Assembly (NCBI GenBank): GCA_003990705.1
Contig: AP018319.1
Span: 124,001-188,000, forward strand
From: Nostoc sp. HK-01
GTDB lineage: Bacteria; Cyanobacteriota; Cyanobacteriia; Cyanobacteriales; Nostocaceae
Direction of reading: 5' to 3'
Length of the DNA stretch: 64,000 bases
Each line of letters begins with the position of its first letter. The first letter of the stretch is position 1. This document shows positions 57,410 to 64,000 of the stretch, piece after piece. The notes under the pieces are model-generated. The model saw only the letters and a program-made list of their open reading frames with translations. It did not search any database and was not told the DNA's origin. The position numbers and the translations under genes were made by a program.

Positions 57410-60130
57410 ATGTTAGTATCACCAAACTTTGGGTTTTTAGCAGTCCATGACCCTCAACTAGTGCGCCTGGGAGCTTTGGCAGAAAGATATTTTACTGATG
57501 ACCCCAACACTTGCCTAATAAAACTGCGTCAGTTTGGCGAACTTCTAGCACAACTAATTGCTGCTCAAGTAGGAATGTACGAGCGTGACGAGCGACAAAT
57601 TGATTTGATGCGTCGGCTGCGGGATAGAGGTATCGTCAAAGGCAAAGTATATGACTTGTTTGACGAATTACGTTTAGCTGGTAATGATGCCACACACGCT
57701 TTTGCATCTGACAAAAGAACTGCCCTTAGTAACCTGAAATATGCGCGTCAGCTAGGAATCTGGTTTCATCGCATTAATACAAAAAATCCCGATTTCCACC
57801 CTGGGCCGTTTGTCCCGCCTCCAGATGAGGCAGTTGAAAACTTAGCACTTAAACAAGAATTGTCACAGTTGCGCTCGGAATTACAAGCCAGCCGCACCGC
57901 AGCCGAATTAGCACAAATAACTGCCCAGCAAGAAGAACAGCGTCGCATATCCGCCCAAGAATTAGCCAAGGAAGCCGAAGCACAAAAACAAGTAGCCTTA
58001 AATCACCTTGCAAATCTTCAAGCCACAGCACAAACTCAACCAATACAAGCAATTCAAGAAACCATTCAGCGATCGCAACAAGCAGGGAATAACATTGACT
58101 TAGATGAACGCGAAACCCGCCGCCTCATTGATGCTCAACTGCGGTCAGCAGGTTGGGAAGTGGACTCAGAACAGCTAACGTACAGTACAGGCATTCGTCC
58201 GCAAAAAGGAAAAAACAAGGCGATCGCAGAATGGCCAACAGAACAAGGACGCGCTGACTATGTTCTGTTTGTGGGACTTCAGGCAATGGCAGTTGTTGAA
58301 GCCAAACGCCAAAGCACGGATGTTTATGCTGCCATCGACCAAGCCAAGCGTTACAGTCGCGGTTACAAAATTAAGGATAACGAAACCTTCCCCGGTGGCA
58401 CCTGGGGAGAATATAAAGTACCTTTCGTCTTTGCTACAAACGGGCGAGAATTTTTGAGACAGTTGCAAACCAAAAGCGGTATATGGTTTTGTGATGTCCG
58501 CCGCCCTGAAAATATCCGCCGTCCTCTGACGACTTGGTACAAACCAGAAGCTTTCGTTGATGCCCTCAATCAAGATGTAGACCTTGCACACGAACGACTT
58601 GCCGAAGAAGGTTTTAACTATAATCTGCAACTGCGTGATTACCAAATCAAAGCCATTCAAGCCGTTGAAACCAGATTAGCCCAAGGCTTTAGGGAATTAT
58701 TACTGGCAATGGCCACCGGGACAGGTAAAACTAAAACCTGCCTTATTTTGGTTTATCGCCTCCTCAAAACCAGACGTTTTCGCCGCGTTCTTTTTTTGGT
58801 AGACCGCAGAGCATTAGGAGAACAAACAGGCAATGTCTTTAAAGAAACGCGAGTCGAAAATCTACAAACCTTCGCTGATATTTTTGGGATTAAAGAACTG
58901 GGGGAAGCTGCACCAGATAGCGATACCAAAGTCCACATTGCCACCGTGCAAGCGTTTGTTAAACGTATTCTCTACCCAGGCGAGAACGCAACCGTTCCTA
59001 CAGCCGACCAGTATGATTGCATTGTTGTGGATGAATGCCATAGAGGGTATTTGCTAGATCGGGAATTAAGCGATTCTGAAATTACTTTCCGCGACTATGA
59101 CGATTACATTTCCAAGTATCGCCGCGTCCTCGACCACTTTGATGCAGTAAAAATTGGACTGACTGCCACCCCAGCACTGCATACCACCCAGATATTTGGT
59201 CAACCTGTTTACCAATATTCTTACAAAGAAGCGGTGATTGATGGCCACCTCATCGACTGTGAGCCTCCCATCCGCATAGTTACAGCCTTAAGTGAAGAGG
59301 GTATAGTGTGGCAACCAGGGGCAGAAATGGAATATTTTGACCCCATTACAGGCAGGATCGATCTAGTTAATGCCCCTGATGAAGTCAGAATTGAGGTAGA
59401 GCAATTTAACCGCCAAGTTGTCACTGAAGAATTTAACCGAGTCATCTGTAAATATTTAGCTCAAAATATTGACCCTTCACTACCAGGAAAAACATTAATA
59501 TATTGCGTGAAAGACGATCATGCTGATATTGTTGTTAACTTATTGAAACAAGCTTTGATTAAGCAATACGGTAGTGTTGAAGATGATGCAGTCCTGAAAA
59601 TCACTGGTAAGGCAGACCAACCATCACAATTAATTCGCCGCTTTAAAAACGAAGCTAATCCTAAAATTGCCGTGACAGTTGACTTGCTAACCACTGGCAT
59701 TGATGTACCCGAAATCTGCAATTTAGTTTTTATTCGGCGGGTGAACTCGCGCATCCTTTACGAACAAATGCTAGGACGGGCAACGCGTCGCTGTGATGAC
59801 ATCAAAAAAGAAGTCTTCTACATTTACGATGCAGTAAATCTATATTCAGCCCTGTCGCCTTTGTCCACAATGAAACCAGTGGCCGTTAACCCCAAGATTT
59901 CGTTTAGCCAACTGGTAGAAGAATTGCAGACAGTCAACGACACTACCGCTACGGCTACCATTGTTGAACAACTCTTAGCCAAACTACAACGCCAGCAGAG
60001 GAGATGGGGCGATCGCAACCGGGAGAATATCGAATCTGCTGCCGGGATGCCCTTACCTGAGATGATCGATCACCTGCGCCAATCTGATCCCCAGCAAATC
60101 AAGGAATGGTTTAGACAAAGAGCAGCGATC
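57410..60130 (+). pseudogene. 3'-truncated type I restriction HsdR-like subunit
   Basis: 907 codons, ended by the TAG of an inserted IS. The N-terminal ~130 residues are a DUF4145-like helical domain, followed by a coiled coil. The nuclease motif is visible around ADYVLFVG and AVVEAKRQ (PD-(D/E)xK type). The helicase has Walker A MATGTGKTKT, DECH in VVDECHRG, GLTATPA, and motif VI MLGRATRR. SD-like AGGAGA precedes the ATG. Homologues are about 1100-1200 aa, so the C-terminal HsdM-binding part is lost. No HsdM or HsdS is in the window, apart from the methylase fragment at 48113. The nuclease/helicase core could still be made, but it would lack its complex. Confidence 0.85.
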
Positions 60131-60526
60131 TAGGGTGTTGACTTTGAGAGCTTGATGATGGTAGCTTCTCATGCAAGAACTATGTAACGAACTCAAAGTC
60201 AATGCAAGAGTTTAAAAGCCCAAGTAGTCGGTTGGCAAGGCTATTTCACAAGGGTCGAGACAATTGGAAACAGAGAGCCTTGGAAAAGCAAAAAAAACTG
60301 AGAGCATTAGAAATAAAAGTGAGAGATTTATCCGCATCAAGAGATTATTGGAAGAATCGAGCCAAAATTGCTGAAGAAAAACTACAAAAAGCAAACATAG
60401 AAACAGTCCAGGAAAAAAAAAGAGATTGACTCAAAAGAAGAATTAGTCGCCAAGGGGCATCATTATTCAGTCGAAACTATTCAGATTTCAGTGCAACAGG
60501 TTATAGAGTGTGGCAATAGTTATAGA

Positions 60527-61596
60527 GGCTTTGTTGCATGAAAGAAAAAAAAGACACACCAATCTGGTACTAGAACAGAAGTTAGTTGTCTACTTTGTAA
60601 CTGTCTGGCTTGCCCAACTGGATCATGCGGTTAAGGGCGGCACACTGTAGAAATAGCTCGACAGCTTGATTGTTAAAAAAGCGTCGTCGTAACTTACCAC
60701 CAAAAATGGTTTTGAGTCGAAATATAGCTGTCTCGGATAATGAACGGCGATGATATCCACTCTCTTGTTTCCATTGCTTGCGCCCAACTTGATTCACTCG
60801 TCGCAGATTTTCATCTCTGGGATGGAAGTGTGTTTCATTGTTGGTGTGTTGTTGGATTTTGGCGTTGCTACGCGGTGGAATTATGGCTTTGGCCCCGTGT
60901 TGTGAAATGGTGTCGTAACAACCTTTTGTATCATAGCCACCATCACCAGATACTTGTTCTATCGGTTGCTCAATCTGCTCCAATATGTCAGGCAGTACCT
61001 CGCAATCAGCCATATCATTAGTAGTCACCACCGCACCCAGAATTTCGCCGCTTTCACAGTCAACGCCTAGATGCAACTTCCGCCACGTCCGTCGTTTTCC
61101 TACTCCATGTGTGCGGACTTTCCACTCACCTTCACCATAGACTTTTACACCAGTTGAATCCACTACCACATGAACAGCTTTGTCTTTTGGGATAACTGGT
61201 AGTTCCACAGACAACTTGCTCAAACGACGAGACAGCGTGGAATGGTCTGGTACTTCTAGCTCAATTCCCATGAGCGTGAACAGCGATTCTAAAAACCCCT
61301 CTGCTTGTCGCCCTGGTAAATGAAACACCGATTGGATTGTTCCCATAGTGGCGATTGCCACATCACTGTAATGATTCGATGCCCCCTTTTTCCCGGTTTT
61401 TTGCTGATTGCGCCACTGCTCGATGATTTCTTCGTTCACCCAAAAAGTTATACTGCCTCGTTGCTTGAGGGCAGCATCATAAGCGTTCCAATTCTTAACT
61501 TTGTACTGGGCTTTCGTCTTCATATGCAGGGTTAGGCGGCTCGAAAACATCGGCTATAAGTAAATTTACCATTTTGCCTATTCACGCAACAACGCC
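60527..61596 (-). mobile_element. IS5-family (IS903-like) element, 1070 bp
   Basis: Ends GGCTTTGTTGCATGAA (60527) and, reading inward from 61596, GGCGTTGTTGCGTGAA. GTTATAGA is duplicated at 60519-60526 and 61597-61604 (a 9-bp reading is possible if the element starts one base later). The GGCTTTGTTG end is that of the IS903 subgroup. Confidence 0.9.
60582..61550 (-). CDS. IS5-family transposase
   Basis: 322 aa, complete. It starts with an IS5-type N-terminus (RGSITFWVNEEIIEQW). The DDE residues fall in HVVVDSTGVKVYGEGEW, EQVSGDGGYDTKG, and RSLSETAIFRLKTIFGGKL (the Y/R-E-x6-K/R signature). No frameshift. It may be active and could be the most recent arrival in the region, since it lies inside another IS. 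Confidence 0.93.
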   Translation of the reverse strand: MFSSRLTLHMKTKAQYKVKNWNAYDAALKQRGSITFWVNEEIIEQWRNQQKTGKKGASNHYSDVAIATMGTIQSVFHLPGRQAEGFLESLFTLMGIELEVPDHSTLSRRLSKLSVELPVIPKDKAVHVVVDSTGVKVYGEGEWKVRTHGVGKRRTWRKLHLGVDCESGEILGAVVTTNDMADCEVLPDILEQIEQPIEQVSGDGGYDTKGCYDTISQHGAKAIIPPRSNAKIQQHTNNETHFHPRDENLRRVNQVGRKQWKQESGYHRRSLSETAIFRLKTIFGGKLRRRFFNNQAVELFLQCAALNRMIQLGKPDSYKVDN

Positions 61597-62853
61597 GTTA
61601 TAGAGGAGTCGAGAAGACCTTTGATTTGTACAAAGAATTGTTTACACAGGAGACTCCCAGCTTTAGTAGTATTAGGAAATGGTTAGGGAGAATTGGTTTT
61701 TTTGAACTAACCAGAAAGAAAGAAATAAGAGATGACTGGATTTTTATTGTTGATTTAACTGTAGAATTAGGAACTGAAAAAGGACTGGTAATTTTAGGAG
61801 TTTCACAACAAAAGCTAGAAGAAAAAATCTTGCCGCTAAGAAGAGGATTACAGCATCAGGATGTTCAAATTCTGGCATTAGAAATTATGCATTCAACCAG
61901 AGGTGAACTCATCCAAGAGAAATTGACGGAAGTTAGCCTCAAATGTGGTTGTCCTCGACAAATAATTGCTGACCACGGAAGTGATATTCAAAAAGGAATT
62001 AAACTATATCAACAAAATCATCCTGATGTAATTTATACCTATGATGTAACTCATGCAATGGCTTTATTACTCAAGCATGAATTACATAGGTCGGATAAAT
62101 ACCAGTCTTTTATACAGCAATGTAGTCAATGTCGAAAACAACTGCAACAAACTGAACTATCTTTCTTATCTCCGCCCTCTCAACGCTCACAATGCCGTTA
62201 CTTTAACTTAGAAAAACTCGTAAATTGGGCTTTATATCTGCTAAATTCACCATTAGATATTTTAAGAGATTTAGTACCAAATACAGAACCAGATATTTTA
62301 TATAGTAAATTGAAAGAGAAATTTACATGGTTGGCTGCTTACCAAGACTCACTAATAAATTGGAAGCAAATGGTTCAAATAACACGCTTTGTAGAAACTC
62401 AAATTAAATTGTGTGGGCTAAATCAAGAAACTTTCAGCATAATACAACAACACTTAACAACGCTTGTGAATTATTCAGAAGAGTTTGCACAAAAAATTCT
62501 GAGCTATTTAACACAGGAACTTTCTTTTATTCAACCAGGACAAACATTATTAGCTACAACGGATGTCTTGGAATCGCTATTTGGAAAATACAAGCAATTT
62601 TCTTCTCGTTCTCCTTTTAAACAAATAGGTCAAATGTTTTTGAGTATTTGTTTATCAACTATGAATTTAACAACTACTCTTGTGAAAGAAGCATTAGAAA
62701 CAGTCCGTTTTTTAGATGTTGAAGACTGGGCGGCTCAAGTTTTTGGTCAATCCATGCTCTCGAAAAGAAGAATTTTGTTTTCTGTCTCAACTGGCGACAC
62801 AGAAATTGCATGATAAATTTTGAGGGTTTCTCCAACAAAATCAACACCCTAGT

Positions 62854-63024
62854 TGTGGTCATGTTCTAAAAGAGTTGGATTTATCTATGAGACAATGGCG
62901 TTGCCCATCTTGCAAACAAATAAATGGAAGAGATGAAAACGCCAGTCGTAATATTTGTGCAGTCGGGGCATCGACTGTTGGGTTAGGTGATGTCAGTCGG
63001 GTGATACCTGCTATCGCTGTTTGA
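62854..63024 (+). pseudogene. 3' remnant of a tnpB (IS605/IS200 type) gene
   Basis: 57 codons in frame: CGHVLKELDLSMRQWRC, then PSCKQINGRDENASRNI. This is the zinc-ribbon end of TnpB (CxxC...CxxC, NRDxNAsxNI). The first CxxC pair is cut at the IS boundary. Everything upstream of the zinc ribbon, including the RuvC-like nuclease, is missing, replaced by IS copy 2. Confidence 0.8.
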
Positions 63025-63035
63025 GCCTAGAATCT

Positions 63036-63057
63036 CCTCCCTTCAAGGGTGGGGAGG
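63036..63057. other. IS200/IS605-type right-end hairpin
   Basis: CCTCCC...GGGTGGGGAGG forms a stem with a TTCAA-type loop 12 bp after the tnpB stop. Such subterminal hairpins mark the right end of IS200/IS605 elements, which would end close to 63060. Confidence 0.65.
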
Positions 63058-63061
63058 ATGT

Positions 63062-63382
63062 CAACTGAGTGTGATTACAATTGGTGAAATCGCTAAAGGC
63101 ATTAGCAAGCTTCCCGCATCAAAGCGCAAAGAATCTCTCGTCATTTGGCTAAATGAAACTTTACCTAATCGCTTTGAACACAGAATTTTAAGTATAGATG
63201 TCTCAACAATGATGTTATGGGGTAACTTAGTCGGACAACTAGAACTTTCGGGGCGACCTCTACCCGTTATGGATTCTTTAATTGCTGCCATAGCCTTGCA
63301 ACATTCTCTAACATTACTCACTCGTAACGAAAATGATTTTGCCGGAACAGGGGTTGTCATCTTTAATCCTTGGTCTGTCTGA
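63062..63382 (+). pseudogene. 5'-truncated VapC-like PIN-domain toxin
   Basis: About 106 codons. ITIGEIAKGISKLP is the mid-domain Glu-containing motif of VapC ribonucleases, MDSLIAAIAL holds the third acidic residue, and LTLLTRNENDFAGTGV the fourth. The N-terminal strand with the first catalytic Asp (as in LDTNVIS) is missing, because the tnpB element's right end abuts codon ~30. No VapB antitoxin gene is present upstream. A GTG at 63071 could start a 103-aa product lacking one catalytic Asp. Confidence 0.75.
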
Positions 63383-63653
63383 CCCAGATTTCTCATAAGT
63401 TATCAAGCATAATTCTTAGTTTTGCTACAGCAGAAAGTAGTTTCCCTAATCAATCTAGCTTTTTGACCAAATTTTAGATTTTGAATCTTCAATTCCATTA
63501 TCCAAAATTTAAACCGTACTATTGCTTGTTGGTATCTGTGGCGAAGTTTAGAAATAAAAGATAACTAAGCTCAACAATAATCTAGCATTTCAAAGATTTA
63601 CTCGCTCAACATTTCTGCTCAATCTAAAATTAAATTTTAGAGGTTAAAGAATT
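63383..63653. other. Spacer before the methyltransferase
   Basis: About 270 bp, AT-rich, no gene seen. It probably contains the promoter of the methyltransferase gene. Confidence 0.5.
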
Positions 63654-64000
63654 ATGAGGTTTTATTCGCAAGTTATTTTCCCGCGTCTTCTCGACTGGAG
63701 TTTGTCAGATCCAGTCTTAGCTAAATATCGTCAAGAATTACTAGCTAATGTAACAGGAGAAGTTCTAGAAATTGGGTTTGGGACTGGGTTAAATTTGCTT
63801 TATTATCCTTCTGGAATTCGCAAAATCACTACAGTTGATGTGAATCCTGGAATGAATGCTTTAGCAAACAAGCGGATCAGTAACTCTGACATCACAGTTG
63901 AGCAACTCCTGCTATAAAGTGAAAATTTACCGATGGCAGATAATACATTTGATAGCGTGGTCAGCACTTGGACTTTATGCAGTATTGCAAATGTGCAACA
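63654..64000 (+). pseudogene. Class I SAM-dependent methyltransferase with an in-frame stop
   Basis: The reading starts MRFYSQVIFPRLLDWSLSDP and has the SAM motif VLEIGFGTGLNLLYYP near residue 37 and the acidic VDVNPGMNALA at beta-2. A TAA stands at 63915-63917 (codon 88). The same frame then continues SENLPMADNTFDSVVSTWTL, the expected motif II-III region, to the window end. So this is a nonsense mutation, not a frameshift. The family resembles UbiE/COQ5-like methyltransferases of about 200-210 aa; substrate unknown. The gene runs past the window. Confidence 0.8.

Larger units (their letters stand above)
60202..62813 (+). pseudogene. Transposase of IS copy 2, interrupted by IS5
   Basis: The same two-frame transposase as 8590-10123, with the A9 slip site intact, but split after ECGNSYRG by the nested element. 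The 3' piece (from about 61605) can be read from TTG 61626 as a 395-aa protein that contains the DDE domain without the N-terminal DNA-binding part. Inactive unless supplied in trans by copy 1. Confidence 0.85.
60131..62851 (+). mobile_element. 1643-bp insertion sequence, copy 2, carrying a nested IS5
   Basis: TAGGGTGTTGA at 60131-60141 and TCAACACCCTA at 62841-62851. The span of 2721 bp equals 1643 plus a 1070-bp IS5 element plus its 8-bp duplication. The body is almost identical to copy 1; one visible difference changes EEEIL to EEKIL. The flanks (GCAGCGATC and GTTGTGGTC) show no target duplication, unlike copy 1. Confidence 0.9.

Noticed and set aside
40000-60000. DGR reverse transcriptase and template repeat near the caspase gene
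   Set aside because: No protein with reverse-transcriptase motifs (such as YADD) and no AAC-rich copy of the variable region found in the window.

Overview
The window looks like accessory DNA (plasmid or plasmid-derived) of a filamentous, Nostoc/Anabaena-type cyanobacterium. Evidence: frequent GCGATCGC (HIP1) octamers, AT-rich spacers, short GCAATTCGC-type repeats, large hybrid kinases, CHAT, caspase-like and GUN4 proteins, and many insertion sequences. The assignment is by family resemblance only; no database search was possible.

Layout. 1-5315: partition-type block (ParA, ParB, a plasmid-borne sigma-70, small basic and zinc-finger proteins) with two 20-bp palindromes upstream of parA. 5396-11295: a very large DNA methylase/helicase (strawberry-notch-like) cut in two by a 1643-bp IS with an exact 9-bp target duplication. 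11310-12166: terminator and a MITE-like hairpin element. 12167-22258: three sensor kinases, one a 1801-aa Ser/Thr kinase-ATPase-GAF-histidine kinase, plus a small protein carrying the Coq4 metal motif. 22355-34881: AIPR-like protein, a LysR gene divergent from an NADP-reductase/DJ-1 pair, a CHAT-TPR protein, a TetR remnant, GNAT, Uma2, a TMEM175-like channel, phosphoglucomutase, a DUF6748-like secreted protein and small hypotheticals. 34882-40022: repeat-derived debris, a glutamine synthetase-like enzyme and a 2094-bp transposable element with an 8-bp target duplication.

40163-57165 is the most interesting part: a conflict/signalling island. It holds two versions of one two-gene module. The first gene is a CHAT-type protease joined to an AAA-like ATPase (with a TIR domain inserted in the second version). 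The second gene is an AAA-like ATPase, one transmembrane helix, a coiled coil and a GUN4 domain (plus three peptidoglycan-binding repeats in the second version). Around them are a pentapeptide-repeat membrane protein, a Q/N-rich protein that shares a 19-residue motif with the first CHAT protein, and a caspase-like protease whose C-terminal FGE/lectin-fold domain ends in what looks like a diversity-generating-retroelement variable region. The likely logic is sensing by the diversified or wall-linked domains, transduction through the ATPases, and output through CHAT, caspase or TIR effectors. This is inference.

57410-64000 is decaying mobile DNA: a truncated type I restriction subunit, a second copy of the 1643-bp IS with an IS903-like IS5 element nested in it, a tnpB remnant, a 5'-truncated VapC and a methyltransferase with an in-frame stop. 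Many genes in the window are broken; for three insertions (methylase/helicase, CHAT-ATPase, nested IS) the intact ancestral sequence can be rebuilt exactly from the target duplications.
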